A stretch of DNA of 64,000 nt. Origin: Saprospiraceae bacterium (GTDB lineage Bacteria; Bacteroidota; Bacteroidia; Chitinophagales; Saprospiraceae). The notes under the pieces were generated by a model, which saw only the letters and a list, made by a program, of their open reading frames with translations, made no database searches and had not been told where the DNA came from. The position numbers were made by a program, and so were the translations under genes. The stretch lies in assembly GCA_020631355.1 (NCBI GenBank), contig JAHDHL010000001.1, positions 483,616-547,615 on the forward strand, written 5' to 3'. Below are positions 45,051 through 53,635 of this stretch, piece after piece. Positions within the stretch are counted from its first letter, which is position 1, and each line of letters starts with the position of its first letter.

Positions 45051-45693
45051 AATGATTGAAATCTAATTGAACGAAAACATTTGATTCTACAAAGATGAAT
45101 CAAAACAGAATCATTTTGTTTATTCCAATAAAAAGGTTTCCTGTGATTGTATTAATTAATATTGAGTATAAATTTTAAAAAAAGCCCTCATCATCAGTAG
45201 TGTTAATTCGTTGAAAGAAATCGACCCGGGGATTATGATTTTAAAAAGCTAACAATCACCGGTACTGATTAACGCAATATCAACACCACTTTTCTCTGTC
45301 TATGAAATAGTTATGGATTTATAAACAGCTTGTTAGTATGTTTTCCCCGGTAAAAGTTTTTACAGTGTATAAAACTAATAACTGTTTATCACCGGGGAAA
45401 ACCTATGTGTAAACTCACATTTTGGGTGTTGATTCAGAAGTGCTTTCTTATTAACTTAGGATGAGTGTGAATCATGGTGGAAAACTAAGGAGTTATTCTA
45501 CATGTTATTCTATATGTAATGTGAATTAGGAAATCAGCTAAGCAGAAGATAATTATATCTTTACACATATGAAAAAATATAACTGTTAGTAATCTGTTTT
45601 CCACGCTTGCAATGATTTGTTTTTGATAAATGTTGGTATAAATGAACCGGTGTGGAAAGACCGGAACGTTGTATAATCTTGAATGTATCCGGT
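45051..45693. other. Candidate chromosomal replication origin (oriC)
   Basis: Non-coding stretch of about 640 bases. Contents: a very AT-rich run at 45151-45183; CCGG-centred motifs repeated at least seven times, including CCGGGGA; a long inverted repeat at 45340-45402; and three 9-mers one mismatch from the DnaA-box variant TTTTCCACA (45476-45484 and 45651-45659 on the minus strand, 45597-45605 on the plus strand). In sampled rows the + strand changes from C-rich to G-rich across it. Three parS-like sites lie 8-9 kb to the right. No dnaA gene is present, and no canonical TTATCCACA occurs here. Confidence 0.55.
45340..45402. repeat. 12-base perfect inverted repeat with 39-base spacer
   Basis: GTTTTCCCCGGT (45340-45351) and ACCGGGGAAAAC (45391-45402) are exact reverse complements. 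The spacer holds a smaller inverted pair, AGTTTT (45355-45360) and AAAACT (45371-45376). It is far from any stop codon, so it is unlikely to be a terminator. It may be a protein-binding or cruciform element of the candidate origin. Confidence 0.8.
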
Positions 45694-46362
45694 ATGTGTG
45701 GAAGGTTTTCGAACAAATTAACAGAGGAAAAGCTTGAGGCTTATATGGCTAAGGTGAAACTGAAATATGCACTTCAGCCTAACTATAATATAGCGCCAAG
45801 TCATTCTGCTTATGTTGTGAAGCAATCGAATCCTAATGAAATATCGGAGATGAGTTGGGGAATTTTTCCTTACGGAAAGACTACCGGAAACCTACTTATC
45901 AATGCCCGGAGTGAAACAATTTTTGAGAAACCAACATTCAAATATGCGATTCGTAACCGGAGATGTTTGGTTTTGGGAGATTCATTTTATGAATGGAAGA
46001 AGTCAGGAAAAGATCGTATTCCGTACCGGATATCATGGAAAGATGATGGAATGATGGTGTTTGCCGGACTGTATAATGAGTGGATAAATAATGGAAATCA
46101 GTTTTCTGGATTCGTTATTCTCACATCAGCTCCCAATTTGGAAATGTCTACTGTCCACAATCGAGCACCTGTATTGTTGAAAACTGAGGAAGAACAATTA
46201 TCCTGGATTTCGGATATTTCATATTCAAAAATTCAGGAACTGACACAACCATTACCTGATGAATTGCTTCATATATATAGGGTGTCCCAAGCAGTGAATA
46301 AACCCATTAATAATTCATTAGATTTGCATCGGGAAATTCCTGAACAACCTACATTATTTTAG
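45694..46362 (+). CDS. SOS response-associated peptidase (SRAP, YedK/HMCES)
   Basis: Protects abasic sites in single-stranded DNA by forming a covalent thiazolidine crosslink through its N-terminal Cys. The start must be the ATG at 45694, since only this places Cys at position 2 (MCGRFSN) for exposure after Met removal. Other hallmarks are NYNIAPSH, NARSETIFEKP, RCLVLGDSFYEWKK and a His in STVHNRAPVLL. It leads a tight operon with dtd, the MazG-like gene and the M50 protease (gaps of 3-14 bases). Confidence 0.93.
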   Translation: MCGRFSNKLTEEKLEAYMAKVKLKYALQPNYNIAPSHSAYVVKQSNPNEISEMSWGIFPYGKTTGNLLINARSETIFEKPTFKYAIRNRRCLVLGDSFYEWKKSGKDRIPYRISWKDDGMMVFAGLYNEWINNGNQFSGFVILTSAPNLEMSTVHNRAPVLLKTEEEQLSWISDISYSKIQELTQPLPDELLHIYRVSQAVNKPINNSLDLHREIPEQPTLF

Positions 46363-46369
46363 AATATAT

Positions 46370-46822
46370 ATGCGAGTAGTTATTCAGCGTGTAAGTGAGG
46401 CATCGGTTACCATTGATGGAAAAGTGAAATCTTCCATTAGTATGGGATTGTTAATATTATTGGGAATCGAATCTGAAGATGGTTTGGATGATATCCAATG
46501 GTTGAGCAGGAAAATTTCGGGCTTACGAATTTTCAATGATGAGAACGGAGTGATGAATAAATCAGTGATGGATGTAAATGGTGAAATCATTGTTGTGAGT
46601 CAATTCACCTTACATGCAAGTACGAAAAAAGGAAATCGTCCAAGTTATATCAAGGCTGCCAAACCTGAAGTTTCCATTCCATTGTATGAGAAATTTGTAG
46701 ATGTATTGAAGGAGACATCTGGAATTGAGGTGCAGACGGGAGAGTTTGGAGCTGATATGAAAGTAAGACTTTTGAACGATGGACCTGTTACCATTTTGAT
46801 GGATTCCAAGAATAAAGAATAA
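46370..46822 (+). CDS. dtd: D-aminoacyl-tRNA deacylase
   Basis: Hydrolyses D-amino acids wrongly attached to tRNA. The 150-residue product has the Dtd features MRVVIQRVSEASVTI at the start, SQFTLHASTKKGNRPSY with the SQFTL active-site motif, and NDGPVTILMDS containing the cross-subunit Gly-Pro motif. It sits seven bases after the SRAP stop and three bases before the MazG-like gene. Confidence 0.95.
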   Translation: MRVVIQRVSEASVTIDGKVKSSISMGLLILLGIESEDGLDDIQWLSRKISGLRIFNDENGVMNKSVMDVNGEIIVVSQFTLHASTKKGNRPSYIKAAKPEVSIPLYEKFVDVLKETSGIEVQTGEFGADMKVRLLNDGPVTILMDSKNKE

Positions 46823-46825
46823 ATC

Positions 46826-47164
46826 ATGACGATAGCCGAAGCACAAAAAATTGTTGATGAATGGATTAATACCATTGGTATCCGATATTATAATGAATTG
46901 ACAAATACGGCAATTCTTACTGAAGAAGTTGGGGAAGTTGCTCGATTGATGGCAAGAATTTATGGTGAACAATCGTTTAAGACACAAGCCCAGGCTGATT
47001 CTGCAAAAGAGGATTTGGCTGGAGAAATGGCCGATGTACTTTTTGTACTTATTTGTTTAGCGAACCAAACCGGGATTGATTTGACAGAGGCACTGACTCG
47101 AAGTTTGGATAAGAAGACGAAAAGGGACAAGGATCGTCATGCCAATAATGAAAAACTAAAGTAG
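46826..47164 (+). CDS. MazG-like nucleotide pyrophosphohydrolase
   Basis: 112 residues in the all-alpha NTP pyrophosphatase fold. The metal-binding pattern is EEVGEVARLMAR followed by EDLAGEMADVLFVLICLAN, equivalent to ExxE and ExxD. It likely removes non-canonical NTPs, or dUTP/dCTP-type nucleotides. It is part of the operon with SRAP, dtd and the M50 protease. Confidence 0.88.
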   Translation: MTIAEAQKIVDEWINTIGIRYYNELTNTAILTEEVGEVARLMARIYGEQSFKTQAQADSAKEDLAGEMADVLFVLICLANQTGIDLTEALTRSLDKKTKRDKDRHANNEKLK

Positions 47165-47177
47165 TTCTAATTATCAT

Positions 47178-48326
47178 ATGGGACCATCTATACAAATAGC
47201 GAAAATTCTAGGGATACCAATCAAATTGCATTGGACCTTTGTTTTTTTGATTCCACTGGGTATGTACCTGATGGAGATGCCCAATTTTGGTTCGGAGAAT
47301 CTTTTGTTTTTTTCAGTGCTATTTATTCTGATTAGTATCTGTGTTATTCTACATGAATATGGACATGCCTTGGCTGCCAAGTATTATGGAATAAAAACGG
47401 ATGATATTATTTTGTCTCCTTTATTTGGTGTAGCAAGAATTCAAAAATTACCAGATAGTCCATTGGGGGAATTTATTGTTGCTGTTGCGGGACCAGCTGT
47501 AAATATTTTAATTGGAATTATTTTCTTTATTTATTTACAAATAGTCAACCCTGAGTTTCTTTCCATTTTTGGTTATGAAATTTATCACTCCTTATTCTCA
47601 GAAGGTAAAAGGGTCGCTCAATTACCTGATGGATTTTCTAAGATTAATTTGGCCATAGCTATTTTGATATTGGTGAATTTAGGATTGGTTGTATTTAATT
47701 TGATTCCTGCATTTCCAATGGATGGTGGTCGAATGTTTAGGGCTATTCTTCATAGTTTCACTGATAAGTTGACTGCAACTAAGGTTGCAACATTCCTGGG
47801 TAAGTTCATATCTATCTTAATTATCTTATTATCAATACGTTATCATCAATACGGTATCGCATTGATTGGTGTTTTCATATATTATATGGCTGCCAGTGAG
47901 TTTAGGATGGTAAAAGGTGAGGCATTCCGTAATCAATTCCATATAGGTGATATGATGAAAACAGAATTCACTCGTTTGGATTCATTCACTACAAGAAAGC
48001 AAATAGAATATTTATTATATAGATCCCATGAAAAAAATTATTTGGTATTTGATCAAGAAAATAATTTAAAGGGCATATTAATAAAAGATAAAATTATAGA
48101 ATGGTTGGATAGTGAGAATTATTCATTTGAAAATGAAATAGACAATTATCTGATTATGGATTTTCCTACATTAAATGAAAATATGATTACGGATGAGGCA
48201 TTAGAAATAATGCGTACTTCTAATATTCGTTTTTTACCGATAGAAAAAGAAAATGAAATTATAGGTGTACTAAGTCGAAGTGTTATTTATGAATTCATGG
48301 AATTAAAAAAGAGGATTAGGTATTAG
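47178..48326 (+). CDS. Site-2-type membrane metalloprotease (M50) with CBS domains
   Basis: Intramembrane zinc protease of 382 residues. HEYGH (His59, Glu60, His63) sits in a membrane helix, and the third ligand lies in FPMDGGRMFRA. Several other hydrophobic helices surround these. Residues about 255-380 form two CBS motifs (IGDMMKTEFTRLD... and LIMDFPTLNENMITDEALEIM) that may sense adenine nucleotides. The DNA coding the CBS part is more AT-rich. It ends the housecleaning operon and converges with nadK. Confidence 0.92.
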   Translation: MGPSIQIAKILGIPIKLHWTFVFLIPLGMYLMEMPNFGSENLLFFSVLFILISICVILHEYGHALAAKYYGIKTDDIILSPLFGVARIQKLPDSPLGEFIVAVAGPAVNILIGIIFFIYLQIVNPEFLSIFGYEIYHSLFSEGKRVAQLPDGFSKINLAIAILILVNLGLVVFNLIPAFPMDGGRMFRAILHSFTDKLTATKVATFLGKFISILIILLSIRYHQYGIALIGVFIYYMAASEFRMVKGEAFRNQFHIGDMMKTEFTRLDSFTTRKQIEYLLYRSHEKNYLVFDQENNLKGILIKDKIIEWLDSENYSFENEIDNYLIMDFPTLNENMITDEALEIMRTSNIRFLPIEKENEIIGVLSRSVIYEFMELKKRIRY

Positions 48327-48336
48327 TACCCATTTC

Positions 48337-49224
48337 CTAATTTCTAGCATCTTTTCCCCAATCCAATTTATTTCTGATAGTCCATAAAAATTCCTTATCT
48401 GGAAACTTGATAAGGTCAATAGTGAAGTTGGCTTTCTTGATAGCGAAATTGTAATTGGAAGTTACAGTCTCGAATCTATTATCCAGTGTACATAGGAAAT
48501 TATCACTACGTCCTTCGACTTCGAAAGAGATGACCGATTCATCGGAAATAACAATTGGGCGAACATTCAGATTATGTGGAGCTACAGGTGTAACCACAAA
48601 ATTTCCTGAATTGGGAAACACAATCGGTCCGCCACAACTCAAGGAATATCCCGTAGATCCAGTTGGCGTAGCTACGATAATTCCATCAGCCCAATAAGAA
48701 TTCAGAAATGCACCATCTATATAGGTATGGATGGTAATCATGGATGAGGTGTCTCTTTTCAGAATCGTAAAATCATTCAGAGCAAAATTGGAACCATCAA
48801 AAATATCATCGGGATCAGTATCCAAATGAAGGAGGCGTCGTTGGTCCAGACTGAAATTCTTACTACAAAGATTATCAATACACGTCTTAATGTATGCCTT
48901 ATTGACACTTGCTAAAAAACCAAGTCGTCCGAGATTGATACCCACGATGGGTACATCAAAATCCTGAATAAGCATGGATGCATGTAGAATGGTGCCATCA
49001 CCTCCAAGGGTAATGAAGAAGTCAATTCCTTCCCGGACCTTGAAGTCGAGACTACTATCGAATTTACCAACAGGTCTGGGTAGGTTGATTTTTTTGTTGA
49101 CTTCCTCCAAGAAGGGCGTATATACCAAAGCCGTGATATCATACTCATCGAGTACGTCAAAAAGGTGTTGCACATATGCAACATCCTTGTCCTTAAGTGT
49201 ACGGCTATATACTACAACTTGCAT
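48337..49224 (-). CDS. nadK: NAD kinase
   Basis: Phosphorylates NAD to NADP, cytosolic, 295 residues. The family signature GGDGTIL is at 74-80, with Asp76 as the base, and NLGRLGFLASV and PTGSTGYSLSCGGPIV follow. Its ATG directly follows the stop of the BamA-like gene with no gap. It belongs to a minus-strand operon folA, BamA-like, nadK; the co-location may link NADPH supply with dihydrofolate reductase. Confidence 0.95.
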   Translation of the reverse strand: MQVVVYSRTLKDKDVAYVQHLFDVLDEYDITALVYTPFLEEVNKKINLPRPVGKFDSSLDFKVREGIDFFITLGGDGTILHASMLIQDFDVPIVGINLGRLGFLASVNKAYIKTCIDNLCSKNFSLDQRRLLHLDTDPDDIFDGSNFALNDFTILKRDTSSMITIHTYIDGAFLNSYWADGIIVATPTGSTGYSLSCGGPIVFPNSGNFVVTPVAPHNLNVRPIVISDESVISFEVEGRSDNFLCTLDNRFETVTSNYNFAIKKANFTIDLIKFPDKEFLWTIRNKLDWGKDARN

Positions 49225-50646
49225 TTAGAAGAATAGACTGAAATGTAAATATACTCCTTTTTCACCCAATCGATTGGTACTATATTCAACTTGAATCACC
49301 TTATCAATATAAATAACAAAATCTATTCCTATACCTCCGCCCCAAAGTAGTTCGTTGGAAAGTGGATTACCAATATTATAGTAGGGATCATTGACATATC
49401 CCAAATCGGAATTGATACTAAGGTATAATTGGAAAGGCATCAGCTTAAAGGATTTCAAAGGCATGATTTTTCCCCACTTGATTTTCTTGTTCAGGATTTC
49501 GTATCGAATACTACTTTTGAGGTATGCATAGTCCAATCCATCAATGACGTAGAATTCATATCCTCTTATGAAATCTTCCTCGTATCCCAAGGCCTTATTA
49601 TTATAGTAGTCTGGTTTCTGCCGTTGCAACTGAACCCTACCTTTGGATAAGAGTGCGAGACTATACTTCTTCTTTTTTCCGAATTGTAAATATTCTGCAA
49701 AAGTACCTGTAAGGAATAATGCATTCCTACCTTTGAAAATTCCGAATCCCTCTTTTGTAATTACACCCTCTGCAAAATGGCCCTTGAGTGGATAAGCTCT
49801 AATATCCCTTTTGTCTAATTGGTAAGTATAGGAAAGAGAGAAGAATTGTTGTTTACTTTTTCCATCCAAGAAAAAATCAGGATTTAGGATGTGAATGGAA
49901 TCCGCAACATTCCGATGGAAATAGGTGGCTTCAATCTTGTGACTCTCATACAGTCCTGGTCTATAAGTTGAGCCGACTCCAAATCTATACCGTCTCAGTA
50001 AATGACGATTATCATCCCGATAAAATTGAACATCATTTTCTAGGGTCCTTATCCCAACTTCCTTATTTCTGGTAAAGAGGAAATTGGTGTTGAGTCCGAA
50101 TGTCTTGGCTTCATTGATGAATGGTAATGTATATTCCAATTCGTACTTTTGGGTATATCCCAATTGGATGACTCCCTTGAGCAAATCCCTTCTACCACTC
50201 ACATTGGAATGGTATAACCTGACTCCATAATCTACCCGTTTGAATGAATGGTTATATTGTTGCCACCAGACGTTGAAGTTCCGATCGGCCAATTCGAATA
50301 TGGGAATGGGGTAGATATACCATGCTTCCTTTACATTAATAATTATAGTAATATGATTTGCGGCATCCCATTCACCAACATTGATTTCGACATCAAGGAA
50401 AAGACTCGTATTCAGAAGCAGTGTCTGATTCTTGGCCAAACGATTAGATAGATTTCCGAGTTGTATCGTATCACCAATTTGAAAATCCAATTCTCTTATA
50501 ATGGTTTCATCTCTTGTCTTATCATTTCCATCTATTTGGAATTTTAGAATTACAACCCGATTGGTTGTGTCAGATTGGCAAGTGACATGAGTTGTCAGTA
50601 TAAGTAAGGCGGAACTAAGTATTATATGTAGGAGAAAATTTCTCAA
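49225..50646 (-). CDS. BamA/TamA-family outer-membrane protein (POTRA plus barrel)
   Basis: 473 residues with a signal peptide ending near THVTCQ. A short POTRA-like part (VVILKFQIDGNDKTRDETIIRELDF, then LLLNTSLFLDVEI) precedes a 16-strand-type barrel, with repeats such as YTQKYELEYTLPFINEAKTFG. It ends in aromatic Phe residues (LHFSLFF), as expected for outer-membrane insertion. It is shorter than true BamA, so it is probably an accessory member such as a patatin-free two-domain Omp85 protein. The start lies 11 bases after the folA stop. Confidence 0.82.
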   Translation of the reverse strand: MRNFLLHIILSSALLILTTHVTCQSDTTNRVVILKFQIDGNDKTRDETIIRELDFQIGDTIQLGNLSNRLAKNQTLLLNTSLFLDVEINVGEWDAANHITIIINVKEAWYIYPIPIFELADRNFNVWWQQYNHSFKRVDYGVRLYHSNVSGRRDLLKGVIQLGYTQKYELEYTLPFINEAKTFGLNTNFLFTRNKEVGIRTLENDVQFYRDDNRHLLRRYRFGVGSTYRPGLYESHKIEATYFHRNVADSIHILNPDFFLDGKSKQQFFSLSYTYQLDKRDIRAYPLKGHFAEGVITKEGFGIFKGRNALFLTGTFAEYLQFGKKKKYSLALLSKGRVQLQRQKPDYYNNKALGYEEDFIRGYEFYVIDGLDYAYLKSSIRYEILNKKIKWGKIMPLKSFKLMPFQLYLSINSDLGYVNDPYYNIGNPLSNELLWGGGIGIDFVIYIDKVIQVEYSTNRLGEKGVYLHFSLFF

Positions 50647-50657
50647 TTGATAATAAT

Positions 50658-51167
50658 CTAAGATTCCTCTTTCTGAATTTTTTCAAAAATATTGAAAGTA
50701 TAGGAATGTTCATTTTTCTCATCAGGCTGGTAACTATCCTTAACGATATGATTCCAATTGCTAAAATCAATTTCAGGAAAGAATGTATCACCTCCCTCAA
50801 CTTCGAGATCAACTTCAGTCAAGTAGAGTCGGTCCCAATATTCCATACTCTGTTTATAGATTTCCCCGCCACCAATAATGAAAACTTCTTCTTCATTATT
50901 ATCGTATGCCATTTCCAATGCCTGCTCTATGGAATTCGTTATGACACAACCCGTAGCTATGAAAAAGGGTTGGCGCGTAATTACAATATTGGTTCTTTTG
51001 GGAAGTGGACGACCTATGGAGGTGAAAGTTTTTCTTCCCATGATGATATGACGATTCAATGTGGTTGCCTTGAAATATTTCAGGTCAGCAGGAAGATACC
51101 ATGGGATGTCATTATTCTTTCCCATTACATTATCCTTGGCAACGGCTACGATAGCTGAAACAATCAT
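50658..51167 (-). CDS. folA: Dihydrofolate reductase
   Basis: Reduces dihydrofolate with NADPH, 169 residues. Start MIVSAIVAVAKDNVMGKNNDIPW contains the Met20-loop region, and the active-site Asp is in YLPADLKYFK. IIMGRKTFTSIGRPLPKRTNIV and FIIGGGEIYKQSM are the cofactor-binding motifs. thyA is not adjacent. The gene is the first of the folA, BamA-like, nadK operon and is divergent from thrB. Confidence 0.96.
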   Translation of the reverse strand: MIVSAIVAVAKDNVMGKNNDIPWYLPADLKYFKATTLNRHIIMGRKTFTSIGRPLPKRTNIVITRQPFFIATGCVITNSIEQALEMAYDNNEEEVFIIGGGEIYKQSMEYWDRLYLTEVDLEVEGGDTFFPEIDFSNWNHIVKDSYQPDEKNEHSYTFNIFEKIQKEES

Positions 51168-51331
51168 ATTGAAATAATTTTAAATTGAGGTGAAAGGAAA
51201 TAATCGACTTTCAATGCGAAGATACAGCGACTCAAAAGAATGGTGTGGTTTTTACTTATATAAATTATGATTTTGGGTTTGTTGTTGTACTAAAGTCAAT
51301 GTGTATATATGACTTTATTTTTTACATGTTC

Positions 51332-51339
51332 TATCTTTG
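51332..51339 (+). promoter_or_regulatory. Candidate -7 element (TATCTTTG) of thrB
   Basis: Exact TAnnTTTG match 37 bases before the thrB ATG. A TTG at the usual upstream spacing was not found. Confidence 0.45.
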
Positions 51340-51376
51340 ATAGAATAGTATATAAAATGTAATTATATTGTTATAA

Positions 51377-52312
51377 ATGAGTAAGACAGGAATCAAAGTT
51401 TTTGCTCCAGCATCAGTTGGCAACATGGTTGTTGGCTTTGATATAATGGGGTTTGCATTAGATCGTCCGGGAGATGAAATTATAGTAAGACTCTCTGACC
51501 AACCAGGTTTGAGAATATCACAGATATATGGTGCTAAGGGAAAAATACCAAAAGCGACCAATCTTAATACAGCGGGAGTTGCGGCCCAAAAATTCTTAGA
51601 TCACATAGGTGAATCTGATAGGGGAATTGAAATGGAGATTTGGAAGAAGATGCCATTTGCAAGTGGACTGGGTTCAAGTGCTGCAAGTGCGGTGGCTGGG
51701 GTAATGGCCGTAAATGAATTATTGAAAAGGCCATTACAGAAAAGAGAACTTTTACCATTTGCATTAGCAGGGGAACAAGTTGCGAGCAAGGCCTTACATG
51801 GAGATAATGTTGCTCCATCTCTTTTGGGTGGAATTATCTTTATTCGGAATAATGAAGAAATGGATGTGCATCGGATTCCTAGTCCAAGAGGAATTTATGC
51901 TACAGTGATTCATCCTAAGATAGAAATCAAAACTGCAGAGGCTAGGGGAGTATTGAGTGATACGATTACAATGAAACAACACATTCTGCAAAGTGGAAAT
52001 TTGGGTGGACTTATCATTGGGTTATATAATTCTGATTTTGATCTTATAGGTAGGTCGCTTCAGGATTTAATTGTAGAACCTCAACGGTCCAAATTAATTC
52101 CTGGGTTTGATTCAGTTCAAACATCAGCTTTGAATGCTGGTGCATTGGGTTGTAGTATTTCAGGTGCAGGACCATCCATAGTTGCTTTGAGTGCAAATAG
52201 TCTAATTGCAGAAAATGTAGGGGAAGCGATGACTAAGGTTTTTCATGATATGAAAATTGAATCAGAGTTATTTATCTCTACAATTAACCAAGAGGGAGCA
52301 TTTAAATTTTAA
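51377..52312 (+). CDS. thrB: Homoserine kinase
   Basis: GHMP kinase that phosphorylates homoserine in threonine synthesis; 311 residues. APASVGNMVVGFDIMGFAL is the N-terminal motif, FASGLGSSAASAVAGVMA the phosphate loop, and CSISGAGPSIVAL the C-terminal motif. thrC starts two bases after its stop. The usual third partner thrA is not upstream; folA is divergent there instead. Confidence 0.95.
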   Translation: MSKTGIKVFAPASVGNMVVGFDIMGFALDRPGDEIIVRLSDQPGLRISQIYGAKGKIPKATNLNTAGVAAQKFLDHIGESDRGIEMEIWKKMPFASGLGSSAASAVAGVMAVNELLKRPLQKRELLPFALAGEQVASKALHGDNVAPSLLGGIIFIRNNEEMDVHRIPSPRGIYATVIHPKIEIKTAEARGVLSDTITMKQHILQSGNLGGLIIGLYNSDFDLIGRSLQDLIVEPQRSKLIPGFDSVQTSALNAGALGCSISGAGPSIVALSANSLIAENVGEAMTKVFHDMKIESELFISTINQEGAFKF

Positions 52313-52314
52313 TA

Positions 52315-53619
52315 ATGAAACTATATAGTACAAAGAATAAGACCCAATTCGTTGACTTGGATAGAGCGGTATTAAAAGGTTTACCAGATGATAATGGTTT
52401 ATTCATGCCCGAATACATAAGACCATTACCAACCGAATTCATCCAGAACTTGAAAGACTATTCTTTTCAAGAGATATCTTACAAGGTTTGTCAGCATCTT
52501 TTCAATGGATTTATTCCTGATAATGACTTAAAGGATATTGTATATGATGCTATAAACTTCCCTGCTCCTTTAGTGAAATTAGATAATCAAAAGTACATCT
52601 TAGAATTATTTCATGGTCCATCTTTAGCATTCAAGGATTTTGGGGCAAGATTTATGGCTCGTTTGATGAGTTATTTTGATAAAAAGAATGATGAAGAACT
52701 CGTGATTTTGGTAGCAACATCGGGTGATACTGGAGGTGCAGTGGCTGCTGGATTCTATCAAACTCCTGGAATAAGGGTTGTTATTCTTTATCCGAGTGGT
52801 AAAGTCAGTCATTTGCAGGAACAACAATTAACTACACTGGGGCATAATATTACTGCATTGGAAGTTGATGGGACGTTCGATGATTGCCAAGCAATGGTAA
52901 AGGAAGCATTTTTAGATAAGGATTTGACATCTAATATAAGGTTGACATCAGCTAATTCTATCAATATAGCTCGACTTATACCTCAGTCTTTTTATTATTT
53001 CGAAGCATATAAGCAATTAGAAAATCCATCTAATGTTATTTTTTGCATACCATCAGGTAACTTTGGTAACCTAACTGCAGGGTTATTTGCATCTAAAATG
53101 GGGCTTCCGATTAAGCAATTTATTGCAGCAACTAATGATAATAATGTAGTCCCATCATATTTATCCAGTGGTGAGTATGTCCCAAGACCAAGTACAAGGA
53201 CTATTTCTAATGCTATGGATGTAGGTAATCCATCTAATTTTGCTAGGATGCAAGACCTATTTGGTTTCACGTGGAACAATATGAAGCAGGAAATATCTGG
53301 TTTTTCTTATACTGATAAGGAAACTGAAAGTGGAATGAAAGAAGTATTAGACCACTATAACTATGTAATTGACCCACATGGAGCAGTAGGGTATAGGGCT
53401 TTAAAAGAGTATCAAGAGACAAATCCCGATACTCAAGGTGTGATTTTGGAGACTGCACACCCATCAAAGTTCTTACCTGATGTCGAGAGAGTGCTTGGAA
53501 ATGCACCTGTAGTACCTGAAAGATTGGCTGAAATTGCTGATAAAAAGAAAGAATCAGTATTCACTGAGAATGATTATAGTGTATTCAAAAGGTATTTATT
53601 GGATAATTATGTAGGGTAG
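52315..53619 (+). CDS. thrC: Threonine synthase
   Basis: PLP enzyme that converts O-phosphohomoserine to threonine; 434 residues. The PLP lysine is in FHGPSLAFKDFGARF, ATSGDTGGAVAAGF holds the phosphate-binding Ser/Thr, and IPSGNFGNLTAG is the Gly-rich loop. Two parS-like sites overlap it: one within codons around residue 317 (FTWNN) and one across the stop codon. A terminator follows inside the convergent DUF6702 gene. Confidence 0.96.
   Translation: MKLYSTKNKTQFVDLDRAVLKGLPDDNGLFMPEYIRPLPTEFIQNLKDYSFQEISYKVCQHLFNGFIPDNDLKDIVYDAINFPAPLVKLDNQKYILELFHGPSLAFKDFGARFMARLMSYFDKKNDEELVILVATSGDTGGAVAAGFYQTPGIRVVILYPSGKVSHLQEQQLTTLGHNITALEVDGTFDDCQAMVKEAFLDKDLTSNIRLTSANSINIARLIPQSFYYFEAYKQLENPSNVIFCIPSGNFGNLTAGLFASKMGLPIKQFIAATNDNNVVPSYLSSGEYVPRPSTRTISNAMDVGNPSNFARMQDLFGFTWNNMKQEISGFSYTDKETESGMKEVLDHYNYVIDPHGAVGYRALKEYQETNPDTQGVILETAHPSKFLPDVERVLGNAPVVPERLAEIADKKKESVFTENDYSVFKRYLLDNYVG
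53263..53278. other. parS-like ParB-binding site 1 (inside thrC)
   Basis: GGTTTCACGTGGAACA matches the widespread parS sequence TGTTTCACGTGGAACA at 15 of 16 positions, with only the first base different. It lies inside the thrC reading frame, which is compatible because parS sites often lie within coding sequence. Confidence 0.85.
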
Positions 53620-53633
53620 TTTCACGTGGAACA
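53618..53633. other. parS-like ParB-binding site 2 (over the thrC stop)
   Basis: AGTTTCACGTGGAACA matches TGTTTCACGTGGAACA at 15 of 16 positions. It overlaps the thrC stop codon TAG (53617-53619) and lies three bases from the convergent DUF6702 gene. Confidence 0.87.
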
Positions 53634-53635
53634 TC

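Noticed and set aside
45652-45693. Longer start for the SRAP gene at 45652
   Set aside because: SRAP proteins need the catalytic Cys directly after the initiator Met, which only the ATG at 45694 provides.
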